A DNA stretch of 64,000 bases from Chitinophaga filiformis (GTDB lineage Bacteria; Bacteroidota; Bacteroidia; Chitinophagales; Chitinophagaceae). Shown one piece after another: positions 43,838-52,629 of the stretch. The notes beneath the pieces were generated by a model that saw only the letters and a program-made list of their open reading frames with translations, ran no database searches and was not told the DNA's origin. The stretch lies in the NCBI RefSeq assembly GCF_900102545.1, contig NZ_FNBN01000004.1, forward strand, positions 124,001-188,000, in the 5' to 3' direction. How positions within the stretch are numbered: the stretch's first letter is position 1; every line of letters begins with the position of its first letter. A program made the position numbers and the translations under genes.

Positions 43838-44713
43838 TTAATATAGATCGTCCAGTTTTAAACGCAGGTACTTCATTACTGAACGGTGTGTACTTACCAG
43901 GGAAATACAGATTCCGATGATGATCATGCCAATGAAGAGCAAGGCCATCATGAAATAGTCTCTCATGCCTGCCAGTTCTGGCAGCAGCTGGTCTGCACCA
44001 TAAACAATACCACATACACCGGCAATGGCAAGAATGGCGCTCAGGGCCCCGTTAATGATACTGCGCAGGTCAAATGGCTTGGCAATGAACCAGCGGGTAG
44101 CACCCACCATCTGCATGGTCTTGATCAGGAAACGGTTGCTGAACATCGCCAGGCGGATAGTATTGTCGATCAGTACGATCACTACCAGGGAGAGTAATAT
44201 ACAGATGCCGAGTATCACCAGGCCTATCTTCCTTACATTCTCGTTCAGCTTGCTAACCAGCCCCCTTTGATAAGAGATCTCTCTCACAATACTCTGTTGT
44301 GTGAGGTTCGCCTCAATCACTTTCAGGCTGTCAGGATTTACATAAGGAGCATTTCCCTTGATGTTGATACTGGCATACAATGGGTTGTATTGCAGGAGGG
44401 TGATGAAATCCTCGCCAAATTCCTTTTTAAAGCGCTCGGCAGCCATATCTTTGGATACGTATTCAATGGACTTCACATAGGGACGGGAAGCGATGGAATC
44501 ACGCAGGGCTATTGCCTGTTCTTCCTTCACATTATCCCTCAGAATCACCTGGATCTCAATACTTTCCTTGAAGAATTCGCTCAGTTTATTGGCATGTATA
44601 ACGATCAGGCCAAGGGTTCCCAGTAGAAAGAGAACTAAGGCCACCCCAATAATAGAGTAGAGATAGGAAGGTTTGGATTTTTTTGATGATGATTTGCCGG
44701 GTTGCTGCGCCAT
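43838..44713 (-). CDS. ftsX: Cell division permease-like protein FtsX
   Basis: 291 residues: N-terminal basic tail, TM1 (YSIIGVALVLFLLGTLGLIVI), a large periplasmic domain, then three C-terminal TM spans (ILGICILLSLVVIVLI, ILAIAGVCGIVYG, FMMALLFIGMIIIGICI). This is the FtsX topology; FtsX with FtsE activates wall hydrolases. ftsE is not adjacent. First gene of the ftsX-DUF3098-uppP set. Confidence 0.93.
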   Translation of the reverse strand: MAQQPGKSSSKKSKPSYLYSIIGVALVLFLLGTLGLIVIHANKLSEFFKESIEIQVILRDNVKEEQAIALRDSIASRPYVKSIEYVSKDMAAERFKKEFGEDFITLLQYNPLYASINIKGNAPYVNPDSLKVIEANLTQQSIVREISYQRGLVSKLNENVRKIGLVILGICILLSLVVIVLIDNTIRLAMFSNRFLIKTMQMVGATRWFIAKPFDLRSIINGALSAILAIAGVCGIVYGADQLLPELAGMRDYFMMALLFIGMIIIGICISLVSTHRSVMKYLRLKLDDLY

Positions 44714-44760
44714 TAATCTACCGTTTAATGGCGAAAATAATAAAAATTAGCAGTTATGTT

Positions 44761-44768
44761 TACTTTTG
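44761..44768 (+). promoter_or_regulatory. Candidate -7 box (TACTTTTG) for leuS
   Basis: Exact TAnnTTTG, 85 bases before the leuS ATG and divergent from ftsX. The leader in between could be regulatory; no T-box or attenuator peptide seen. Confidence 0.4.
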
Positions 44769-44852
44769 TCGTCCTTTAACGTTATTTTAAGCTCAACGCA
44801 TGGGCCTTAAATTAAAGCCCATGTACAATAAGACAGATTATTTAATTATTAT

Positions 44853-47621
44853 ATGGAATACAATTTCAGGGCGATTGAGAAAAAGTGGCAGGCACACTGG
44901 GTAAACACGAAGGCTTACCAGGTTAGCAACAACAGCCCCAAACCCAAATGTTATGTAATGGATATGTTTCCCTACCCATCAGGGGCAGGGCTCCATGTGG
45001 GACACCCACTGGGGTATATTTCATCAGATATATATGCCCGTTATAAAAGACTGAAAGGCTTTAATGTGCTCCACCCTATGGGCTGGGACGCCTTTGGCCT
45101 GCCGGCAGAACAGTATGCACTGGAAACCGGTCAGCACCCCGCAGTTACTACCGCCAACAACCTGGCCGCCTTCCGCAGGCAGCTGGACAATATAGGATTC
45201 AGTTTTGACTGGGATCGTGAAATCAAGACCAGCGATCCTGACTATTATAAATGGACACAGTGGATCTTCCTGCAGCTGTTCGACAGCTGGTTCAACCGTT
45301 CCCTGCAGAAAGCAGAGCGTATTGAAACCCTGATCGCCGCTTTTGAAAAAGCAGGCAATAAGGAGCATGAATGTCCCGGCGACCGTAATATCAGCTTCAC
45401 AGCGGCAGAATGGAAACAATTCAGTGAAGTACGTCAGCGTGAGATACTCATGCACTACCGCCTGGCTTACCTGGCTTTTGCCGAAGTGAACTGGTGCCCT
45501 GCTCTTGGAACCGTACTGGCCAATGATGAGGTAGTGAATGGCGTTAGTGAGCGTGGCGGTTACCCTGTTATCAAAAAGAAAATGAGACAGTGGTTCCTCC
45601 GTATCACAGAGTATGCTAACCGCCTGCTGGAAGGACTGGAAATCGTTGAGTACAGCGACGCTATGAAGGAAATGCAGCGTAACTGGATCGGTAAGAGCCA
45701 GGGAGCTGAGATCACTTTTGCGTTTGATGGTATTGCTGATAGTGCAGTGACTGTTTATACGACCCGCCCTGATACCATCTTCGGTGTTGATTTCATGGTG
45801 CTGGCGCCTGAACACGACCTGGTAAGCCGTATCACTACTGCAGATCAGAAAGCAGATATAGAAAAATACCTGGACTATGTACAGAGCCGCTCTGAACGTG
45901 AGCGCCTGGCTGAGGTAAAACAGATCACCGGTTGCTTTACCGGTGCATATGTGCTTAATCCGTTCAACGGACGCCGTATCCCCGTATGGATCTCTGAATA
46001 TGTACTGGCGGGATATGGCACCGGCGCTATTATGGCGGTACCATGTGGCGACCAGCGTGACTACTCTTTTGCAAAACACTTCAACATCCCGATCACTAAC
46101 ATTATCGGAGATGCCTTCAACGGTGAAGAGGCCAATCCTACAAAAGATGCCATCCTGCAGCATAGCGACTTCCTGGATGGCATGACCATGCGTAACGCCA
46201 TGGATGTAGTAGCTGAGAAAATAGAGGCAATGGGCATCGGTAAACGCCAGATCAATTATAAGATGAGGGATTCCGGCTTTAGCCGCCAGCGCTACTGGGG
46301 TGAGCCATTCCCGATCGTATACAGGAACGGTGTTCCTTATGCACTGGATGAGAAGGATCTGCCGGTTACCTTACCGCATGTGGAGAACTACAAACCCGGT
46401 GAAGAAGGTGAAGGTCCGTTGGCCAACATTACCGACTGGGTAAATATCGATGCAGACACCAAACGCGAAACCAATACAATGCCTGGTTATGCAGGTAGCA
46501 GCTGGTACTTCCTGCGTTATGCCGATCCTAAAAACAAGGAAGTATTTGCAGACCGCGCAGCGACAGACTATTGGAACCAGGTAGATGTTTATGTGGGTGG
46601 TACAGAACATGCCGTAGGTCACCTGCTGTACTCCCGTATGTGGACAAAAGCGCTGTATGACCTGGGGTATATCAGCTTCCAGGAGCCGTATAAAAAACTG
46701 ATCAACCAGGGTATGATCGGTGGTAGTTCCCGTATGGTATATCGTGTTCGTGGTACTAATACCTATGTTTCCCATGGCCTGAAAGACCAGTATGAAACAG
46801 ACGAATTGCATACCGATGTTAATATCGTAGATGGTCTGGAACTGGATATTGAGGCTTTCAGAAACTGGAGACCTGCCAATAAAGATGCAGAATTCGTACT
46901 GGAAGATGGTAAATATATCTGCGGTGTTTTACTCGAAAAAATGAGTAAAGGAAAATACAACACTGTCAATCCAGACGACGTAGTTGAGAAGTTTGGTGCT
47001 GATACTTTCCGCATGTACGAAATGTTCCTCGGACCGGTAGAACAGTCCAAACCATGGGATACCAAAGGTATTGAAGGGGTACACCGCTTCCTGAAAAAGC
47101 TGTGGCGCCTGTTTGCCGACGAGCAGAAAGGCATCATTGTAACAGATGCTGCGGCTACACCTGAAGAGCTGAAGATCCTGCACAAGACCATTCAGAAGAT
47201 AGATGCTGATACAGAAAACTTCTCTTACAATACGGCGGTCAGCCAGTTCATGATCTGTGTGAATGAACTGAGTAGCCTGAAGTGCAATAAGCGTAGTATA
47301 CTGGAACCAGTATTGATATTACTGACGCCATATGCACCGCATATAGCCGAAGAACTGTGGCACCAGCTGGGCAATACCACCAGCATCCTGGACGCTCCTT
47401 ATCCTGTATTTGAAGAAAAATATACTAAGGAAAGCGCGTTCACCTATCCAATCGCTGTGAATGGTAAAACTCGTACTGAACTGAGCTTCCCACTCGATGC
47501 AGACAATGAAAGCATTGAAAAAGAAGTACTGGTTAATGAGGCCGTTCAGAAATGGATCGATGGAAAACCGGTAAAGAAAGTGGTGATCGTAAAAGGCAGG
47601 ATGATTAACATAGTTACCTGA
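44853..47621 (+). CDS. leuS: Leucyl-tRNA synthetase
   Basis: 922 residues. The HIGH-type motif is HVGHPLGY (near residue 48), the KMSKS motif is EKMSKGKYN, and the editing CP1 domain is complete with TTRPDTIFGVDF. Class I leucine enzyme that charges tRNA-Leu, including the UAG isoacceptor encoded here. Slightly longer than E. coli (860), as usual in Bacteroidota. Single gene with its own promoter and terminator. Confidence 0.98.
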   Translation: MEYNFRAIEKKWQAHWVNTKAYQVSNNSPKPKCYVMDMFPYPSGAGLHVGHPLGYISSDIYARYKRLKGFNVLHPMGWDAFGLPAEQYALETGQHPAVTTANNLAAFRRQLDNIGFSFDWDREIKTSDPDYYKWTQWIFLQLFDSWFNRSLQKAERIETLIAAFEKAGNKEHECPGDRNISFTAAEWKQFSEVRQREILMHYRLAYLAFAEVNWCPALGTVLANDEVVNGVSERGGYPVIKKKMRQWFLRITEYANRLLEGLEIVEYSDAMKEMQRNWIGKSQGAEITFAFDGIADSAVTVYTTRPDTIFGVDFMVLAPEHDLVSRITTADQKADIEKYLDYVQSRSERERLAEVKQITGCFTGAYVLNPFNGRRIPVWISEYVLAGYGTGAIMAVPCGDQRDYSFAKHFNIPITNIIGDAFNGEEANPTKDAILQHSDFLDGMTMRNAMDVVAEKIEAMGIGKRQINYKMRDSGFSRQRYWGEPFPIVYRNGVPYALDEKDLPVTLPHVENYKPGEEGEGPLANITDWVNIDADTKRETNTMPGYAGSSWYFLRYADPKNKEVFADRAATDYWNQVDVYVGGTEHAVGHLLYSRMWTKALYDLGYISFQEPYKKLINQGMIGGSSRMVYRVRGTNTYVSHGLKDQYETDELHTDVNIVDGLELDIEAFRNWRPANKDAEFVLEDGKYICGVLLEKMSKGKYNTVNPDDVVEKFGADTFRMYEMFLGPVEQSKPWDTKGIEGVHRFLKKLWRLFADEQKGIIVTDAAATPEELKILHKTIQKIDADTENFSYNTAVSQFMICVNELSSLKCNKRSILEPVLILLTPYAPHIAEELWHQLGNTTSILDAPYPVFEEKYTKESAFTYPIAVNGKTRTELSFPLDADNESIEKEVLVNEAVQKWIDGKPVKKVVIVKGRMINIVT

Positions 47622-47630
47622 TCCTGAATA

Positions 47631-47685
47631 AGCTATAAAAGTAAAAGGCCCCGGTGTAATTCCGGGGCCTTTTACTTTTATAGCT
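47631..47685 (+). terminator. Exceptionally long, perfect terminator after leuS
   Basis: A perfect 24-bp stem runs from 47631-47654 (AGCTATAAAAGTAAAAGGCC...) to 47662-47685, with a 7-nt loop. The T-tract lies inside the stem, and it is symmetrical for both strands. Confidence 0.85.
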
Positions 47686-47754
47686 ATAGCCTTTGTACAC
47701 TGCTTATTAACATAAAGCGCACTTTTCGTATTTTGCCCCTTTCAATCCATCAGT

Positions 47755-48429
47755 ATGTTAGAAAAGATCCTGGAGCGTCATCAACCCTTTCAGCCAGTAG
47801 TATTGTTTGACCCGGAGAATGATAGCCTGTTGGCTATGGATTTTACCGACAACAATACAACCCTTACTGCAGCAATACTGGACGATACTCAAAAGTTCAC
47901 AGATTATGTAAATCAGCTGCTGGCCGACCATGAGTGCCTGTTCGGTATAGGTGGCTATGCAGAACACCGGACCATCTACTCACGCAGTGAACACTTTTCT
48001 ACAGCCGATGAACCCCGCCGACTGCACTTAGGCATTGACATATGGGGCGCCCCCGGAACGCCGGTATTTGCCCCTATGGAAGGCACCGTTCATAGTTTCC
48101 GGTTCAATGATATCCATGGCGACTATGGCGCTACTATCATCCTTCGTCATCAGCTGGAGGGACATGTTTTCCATACCCTGTATGGCCATCTTTCCCTGCG
48201 CGACCTGGAAGGTCTGCAAGAGAATATGCGGATCGTGGCAGGTCAGCAGATAGCCCATTTCGGGGATATTCCGGAGAATGGTCATTGGCCTCCTCACCTT
48301 CACTTCCAGATCATCACTGACATGGAAGGCAATAAAGGAGATTATCCCGGCGTGTGCCGATACAGTGAAAGGGAGAAATACCTGGCCAACTGCCCCGATC
48401 CAAACATCATCCTGCAGATGATCCCTTAA
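47755..48429 (+). CDS. M23-family metallopeptidase (peptidoglycan DD-endopeptidase type)
   Basis: 224 residues. The zinc motif HLGIDIWGAPG (HxxxD) and the later HLHFQ (PHLHFQ) with the middle HTLYGHLS are the M23 signature. There is no signal peptide or membrane span, unusual for wall peptidases of this family; translation might start further upstream, but nothing clear is there. Ends 2 bases before the convergent M28 gene. Confidence 0.9.
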   Translation: MLEKILERHQPFQPVVLFDPENDSLLAMDFTDNNTTLTAAILDDTQKFTDYVNQLLADHECLFGIGGYAEHRTIYSRSEHFSTADEPRRLHLGIDIWGAPGTPVFAPMEGTVHSFRFNDIHGDYGATIILRHQLEGHVFHTLYGHLSLRDLEGLQENMRIVAGQQIAHFGDIPENGHWPPHLHFQIITDMEGNKGDYPGVCRYSEREKYLANCPDPNIILQMIP

Positions 48430-48431
48430 AA

Positions 48432-49730
48432 TTATCTGCGACTGCTCACAGCTGCTTTGTCTATCCGGGTAGGCGTATCCTTACCATCTACGATAGAAGT
48501 GGCGCTGGTCGCTATCGCCTGGATAATGCTGGTAATATTGTCCAGATCCATGCTCTCCATCTCATCATTCACGCTGTGATACAGGGTATCCTTATCGATC
48601 TGCGTTGTGGAGATCGTGTGTGCCGGTACGCCCAGTCTTGCCAACGTAGCATTATCAGAACGGTAAAAAAGCTGCTGTTCAGGATATGGATCAGGATAGA
48701 AATGGAATACGGAAGATTCCAGATTACGACCCAGTATCTGCCCGAAGTCAGAACGCTCGTAGCCTGTGATAAAAGCACTGTTCTTTCCAAACTTAGACTC
48801 CTTACCGATCATTTCTATGTTAAACATGGCCACGATCTTTTCGGGGTCCAGCTGGCGGGAAAAGTAACGGGAGCCATAACCACCAATCTCCTCACCTGTA
48901 AATGCCACGAACAGGATACTACGTACCGGAGGATGCTTTTTAAAATATTTCGCCAGCATCAATACTGCGGTTACTCCACTTGCATCATCGTCAGCGCCGT
49001 TGGCAATGCTGTCCTGTTCTACTGGTGTCAGGATCCCGATATGATCATAGTGACCGGAGAAAATCACATATTCATCCGGTTTACCGCTACCAGTGAGCAT
49101 GCCCGCCACATTGCAAAGCGGCAGACGGGTGACCTCCTGTGAGGCCTGTACTGACCACTTTCCGGCATCATCTGCTACATCCTGTTTTAAGACGAATACA
49201 ACAGTAGCTGTGCTATCCTGTTTGCTGCCGCCATGCTGTTTTAGTCCACCGGCAAACTGGTTGAATTTTTCGGCCTGTGCATTATCCACCCAGACAAGGG
49301 TATTACGCGGAGCGCGTTTCAGTTCCCTTACCTTATTATCGAAATTATCTCCGGCGTTGATATGGGCTATTTCAACCTGGGTATCCTGTGTCCAGCTGAT
49401 CTTACTTTCGACACCGGTTACAAACACTCTTCCATCAACAGGTTGCCCGTTCAGTATCAGTTCCTGCTGTACCGGCTTAGTGTCGTATTGAAAAAAGGAT
49501 TGTCTGAAGTCGTTATCTCCGGCCAGTGGTTGCAGGCCTGCAGCTGCGAATTCCTTTTCCAGGAATGCAGCGGCCTTTTCCGCACCAGGTTTGAAGGTTT
49601 CACGTCCCTGCATATCATCGGCAGCTAATGTGGATAATATGCGTTTTACTTCTGACTTTTTAATCTGTTGCCCCTGGGTCATGAGGGTGATCAGGCATAG
49701 GGCAGGTAGTAGTGTATAATATTTTCTCAT
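48432..49730 (-). CDS. M28-family zinc peptidase (secreted)
   Basis: 432 residues with signal peptide MRKYYTLLPALCLITLMTQG. Zinc ligands: SGHYDHIG, ADDDASGV (bridging Asp) and FTGEEIGGYGS (Glu pair), with further residues in MFNIEMIG. Aminopeptidase or related exopeptidase in the periplasm. ATG at 49730 is preferred to 49778, which adds a 16-residue leader before the signal peptide. Confidence 0.92.
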   Translation of the reverse strand: MRKYYTLLPALCLITLMTQGQQIKKSEVKRILSTLAADDMQGRETFKPGAEKAAAFLEKEFAAAGLQPLAGDNDFRQSFFQYDTKPVQQELILNGQPVDGRVFVTGVESKISWTQDTQVEIAHINAGDNFDNKVRELKRAPRNTLVWVDNAQAEKFNQFAGGLKQHGGSKQDSTATVVFVLKQDVADDAGKWSVQASQEVTRLPLCNVAGMLTGSGKPDEYVIFSGHYDHIGILTPVEQDSIANGADDDASGVTAVLMLAKYFKKHPPVRSILFVAFTGEEIGGYGSRYFSRQLDPEKIVAMFNIEMIGKESKFGKNSAFITGYERSDFGQILGRNLESSVFHFYPDPYPEQQLFYRSDNATLARLGVPAHTISTTQIDKDTLYHSVNDEMESMDLDNITSIIQAIATSATSIVDGKDTPTRIDKAAVSSRR

Positions 49731-49807
49731 TGTTTCGAGCCGGGTTAGATTTAGTGGCGTTACATAAATATACCACACAATGTATTACCGGCTGCCGCCA
49801 ACAGCTA

Positions 49808-49815
49808 TATTTTTG
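49808..49815 (+). promoter_or_regulatory. Candidate -7 box (TATTTTTG) for ruvB
   Basis: Exact TAnnTTTG match 18 bases before the ruvB ATG, inside an intergenic gap of about 100 bases shared with the divergent M28 gene. Confidence 0.5.
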
Positions 49816-49832
49816 GTAACTTTCACCCCGAT

Positions 49833-50858
49833 ATGTCTAATCCGCTAAGACCAGAAGAAAACCGCCAGAGCGCGGCAGAAAAGGAGTTTGAGAATAGCAT
49901 CCGTCCCCGGGAGATCGTTGATTTCTCCGGGCAGGATCAGATCATTGACAACCTGAAAATATTTATCAAGGCAGCCAAATTGAGAGGGGAAGCATTGGAC
50001 CATATTCTGTTCCATGGTCCTCCCGGATTGGGAAAAACTACCCTTTCCCGTATAGTGGCCAATGAAATGGGGGTGAATATCAGGGAAACTTCCGGACCGG
50101 TAATAGAAAAACCCGGTGATCTGGCAGGCCTGCTCACCAACCTGGAAGATAAGGACGTGCTCTTCATCGATGAGATCCACCGGCTCAGTACTGTGGTGGA
50201 AGAGTACCTGTACTCAGCCATGGAAGACTACCGCATCGATATTATGATCGATACCGGTCCCAGTGCACGCTCCATACAGATCACACTGCATCCTTTTACA
50301 CTGATAGGCGCCACTACCCGCTCAGGATTATTGACTGCGCCACTGCTCTCCCGTTTCGGTATCAAGTCGAGACTTGAATATTATAGCGCCGCTACCCTGC
50401 AAAAGATCATCTGGCGGGCAGCCGGATTATTACAGACTAAGATCACCTCAGATGCAGCCATGGAAATAGCACGGCGTTCCAGAGGTACTCCGCGTATAGC
50501 CAACGGTTTGCTCAGACGCGTGCGGGATTTCGCACAGGTTATAGGTAACGGTATTATCGACCTGGACATAGCACAACATAGCCTGAGAGCACTGAACGTG
50601 GATGAATACGGACTGGACGAAATGGACAACCGTATTCTCCAGGTGATTATTGAGAACTTCAAAGGCGGCCCTGTAGGTATTACTACCATCGCTACCGCAG
50701 TTGGAGAAGAAGCGGGCACTCTGGAAGAGGTGTATGAGCCATTCCTGATACAGGAGGGTTTTATCAAACGAACACCCCGTGGCAGGGAAGTCACAGAGAA
50801 AGCCTATGTGCATCTGGGCAAAGCCCCCAGGGGAGGCGGCAGCGGCATGTTATTCTGA
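49833..50858 (+). CDS. ruvB: Holliday junction branch-migration helicase RuvB
   Basis: 341 residues, normal length. Walker A GPPGLGKTT, Walker B VLFIDEIHRLS, sensor GATTRSGLL, and C-terminal winged-helix domain (GTLEEVYEPFLIQEGFIKRTPRGR). With RuvA it drives branch migration at Holliday junctions; ruvC is in this window at 57.5 kb, not adjacent. Single gene. Confidence 0.97.
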   Translation: MSNPLRPEENRQSAAEKEFENSIRPREIVDFSGQDQIIDNLKIFIKAAKLRGEALDHILFHGPPGLGKTTLSRIVANEMGVNIRETSGPVIEKPGDLAGLLTNLEDKDVLFIDEIHRLSTVVEEYLYSAMEDYRIDIMIDTGPSARSIQITLHPFTLIGATTRSGLLTAPLLSRFGIKSRLEYYSAATLQKIIWRAAGLLQTKITSDAAMEIARRSRGTPRIANGLLRRVRDFAQVIGNGIIDLDIAQHSLRALNVDEYGLDEMDNRILQVIIENFKGGPVGITTIATAVGEEAGTLEEVYEPFLIQEGFIKRTPRGREVTEKAYVHLGKAPRGGGSGMLF

Positions 50859-50871
50859 TCATACGCGATAT

Positions 50872-50900
50872 AAAAAATAAAAGGGAGCGAAAGCTCCCTT
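50872..50900 (-). terminator. Hairpin with GAAA tetraloop, minus-strand terminator
   Basis: AAGGGAGC / GCTCCCTT stem (50881-50888 and 50893-50900) closed by GAAA. On the minus strand it is followed by a T-rich run, so it most likely ends the bestrophin transcript, with a 3' untranslated region of about 160 bases. Confidence 0.6.
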
Positions 50901-51058
50901 ACTTGTTTCCTCCATATAACACTCTATATCCATATTGGAATGACGCCCCGGCACTGTAGTAATCCTTCCGTTAATCCTTAATTGTGCTGTTGTTTGTATG
51001 CACCGGAACGTTATCCCTTCTCCAACAGAGTAAGATAAGTGTAGGCTTAAAACGGTTA

Positions 51059-51970
51059 TTACATTACATAGAATTTATGTTCTGCAGCTATGGTTTCAGG
51101 CAAATGATGATCATTCAGCATCTGCTTCAGATCACGCTCAATATTCCTCGATATTGCCGTCATCGGCGTATCTGTAGGTTTATTGTCAAACGGATCCTGC
51201 AGGTGGATCGCCATCTTTTCTATCAGCAGGAAAGAAGCGGCGATGGCTACAACCATTGGTACTTCAACCAGCCCGAAATACTCTATCAGCGCAAATGGCA
51301 GTAACAGGATGAAAAAGTTCAGGGCAAAATGGATGTAAAGACTGTAAGTAGCCGGGAAGACCGTATTCTTGATACGCTCACATTTACCCATTCCGTCACA
51401 CAAACGGCTCAGGGTCTGATCTAACTGTATCTGCTGGTACTCATTGATCCATCCCTGTTTCAGCGCATAGTTCAGATCACGTGCATGCAATTCAAGCAAC
51501 GCCATTGGAACATTTGTGTACTTACATACATGTGATATCTCTCTCTTCGGAATATGCCTGTCAAGTCCTTCCCTGGCATCCAATCCACGCAGGGACTGAC
51601 TGAGCGCATAACACCAGGCTATCTGCCTGCGTACCATACGTTCTCTGAAATGCCCTATTTCTTCTCCGTCGTAGGAACTATCTATGAATGAAAGTACCTG
51701 CCTTGAAAACGTACGCGAATCATTTACAATAGCCCCCCATACCGTTCTTGCCTCCCACCAGCGGTCATATGCCTGGTTGGAACGGAAGGCCAGCAACAGG
51801 GAAATGACTGTACCCATAATCATAGGCACAGACAGGGGAATAGCCATATGCTTCAGATTAAACCTGTCGTGCAGCAATACTATCACCAGCGTATATACCG
51901 CTACGAGCAGGATCTCATATTTTATTTTCCCGAAAACATATTTGAACGGGATATTCTTTTTCAACAACAT
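51059..51970 (-). CDS. Bestrophin-family (RFP-TM/UPF0187) ion channel
   Basis: 303 residues, hydrophobic spans at the N-terminus (IKYEILLVAVYTLVIVLLH and MIMGTVISLLLAF) and middle (FFILLLPFALIEYFG, MVVAIAASFLLIEKM). Family hallmarks: FRSNQAYDRWWEARTVWG and IQLDQTLSRLCDGMGKCERI, and the C-terminal DPFDNKPTDTPM acidic motif. Bacterial homologues are chloride or cation channels. 20 bases downstream of the universal-stress-like gene, so probably in one operon. Confidence 0.93.
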   Translation of the reverse strand: MLLKKNIPFKYVFGKIKYEILLVAVYTLVIVLLHDRFNLKHMAIPLSVPMIMGTVISLLLAFRSNQAYDRWWEARTVWGAIVNDSRTFSRQVLSFIDSSYDGEEIGHFRERMVRRQIAWCYALSQSLRGLDAREGLDRHIPKREISHVCKYTNVPMALLELHARDLNYALKQGWINEYQQIQLDQTLSRLCDGMGKCERIKNTVFPATYSLYIHFALNFFILLLPFALIEYFGLVEVPMVVAIAASFLLIEKMAIHLQDPFDNKPTDTPMTAISRNIERDLKQMLNDHHLPETIAAEHKFYVM

Positions 51971-51990
51971 CTTGTAACGGTTTAAAAGTT

Positions 51991-52470
51991 CTATACTTCA
52001 AACAACTCTGACATAGCAGACACCAGGTATTTCTCTTTCCTTGGTGCCAACTGTATATGATGTACAGGGTATTTGCTTTTTCTGATCAGTTCTACCGGGT
52101 TGTAGCTGTTCGGGCCTGCTTTGCGGAATTCATCCTTTGCAGCGCATGCTATCACATCTATGTTGTGATATAGCAGGAAGTTCCTGAACAGACCTTTACC
52201 ATTACCGACCAGGAATTCAGTTTTCAGCGAATGAATAACAGAGGCGTATTTATTCTTAATGATCTCGCAGGCATCTTTATAATCAGCCGTAATGAGATCG
52301 TAGTGAGATGACCTTCTGGACAGCATCATCAGGTCCATTATAGAGCCGGGCATTTCCACCGCATGCATCAGGACAATATTGAGTGGTTCACCACCAAAGC
52401 GCTCAACCACACCGTGCACTACGCGAAGAGACCGGATAGAAAAATCTGTAGGAATCAATACATGCTTCAT
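51991..52470 (-). CDS. Universal-stress-protein-like protein
   Basis: 159 residues: MKHVLIPTDFSIRSLRVVHG begins like UspA domains (the 'ILIPTDFS' strand with a Pro-Thr-Asp-Phe-Ser motif), then a Rossmann-like middle. The canonical ATP motif (G-x2-G-x9-G-S/T) is not clear, so it is an atypical member. It is likely cotranscribed with the bestrophin gene and preceded by an 11-bp-phased repeat set. Confidence 0.8.
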   Translation of the reverse strand: MKHVLIPTDFSIRSLRVVHGVVERFGGEPLNIVLMHAVEMPGSIMDLMMLSRRSSHYDLITADYKDACEIIKNKYASVIHSLKTEFLVGNGKGLFRNFLLYHNIDVIACAAKDEFRKAGPNSYNPVELIRKSKYPVHHIQLAPRKEKYLVSAMSELFEV

Positions 52471-52487
52471 GGGTAATTCTTTTGATA

Positions 52488-52495
52488 CAAAACTA
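52488..52495 (-). promoter_or_regulatory. Candidate -7 box (TAGTTTTG) for universal-stress/bestrophin operon
   Basis: Reverse-strand TAGTTTTG is an exact TAnnTTTG, 17 bases upstream of the ATG. The repeat unit at 52516-52523 lies about 28 bases upstream, in the -33 zone. Confidence 0.5.
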
Positions 52496-52515
52496 CCAGC
52501 ACGAGGTTAGGAACA

Positions 52516-52619
52516 GGTAAGGGCCGGATAAAAGGAACTTAAAAAAAAGGTAAAAATGTTGTAAGAAACTGCTGTCAGGGTAAGAATGAGGTCAAAAACA
52601 GGTAAGAAAACGGTAAGAA
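52516..52619 (-). promoter_or_regulatory. Helically phased GGTAAGAA repeats, probable regulator binding array
   Basis: Seven GGTAAGAA-like octamers begin at 52516, 52549, 52560, 52579, 52590, 52601 and 52612 (GGTAAGGG, GGTAAAAA, TGTAAGAA, GGTAAGAA, GGTCAAAA, GGTAAGAA, GGTAAGAA). Most steps are exactly 11 bp, one is 33, and one is 19. Tandem 11-bp-spaced direct repeats are the usual operator form for OmpR/PhoB-family regulators. The adjacent two-component genes make that family member the obvious candidate. See findings. Confidence 0.55.
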
Positions 52620-52629
52620 TAAAACATTA

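Noticed and set aside
52516..52619. CRISPR-like interpretation of the phased GGTAAGAA units
   Set aside because: Units are about 8 bases with 3-base spacers and no cas genes; the pattern fits a regulator binding array, not CRISPR.
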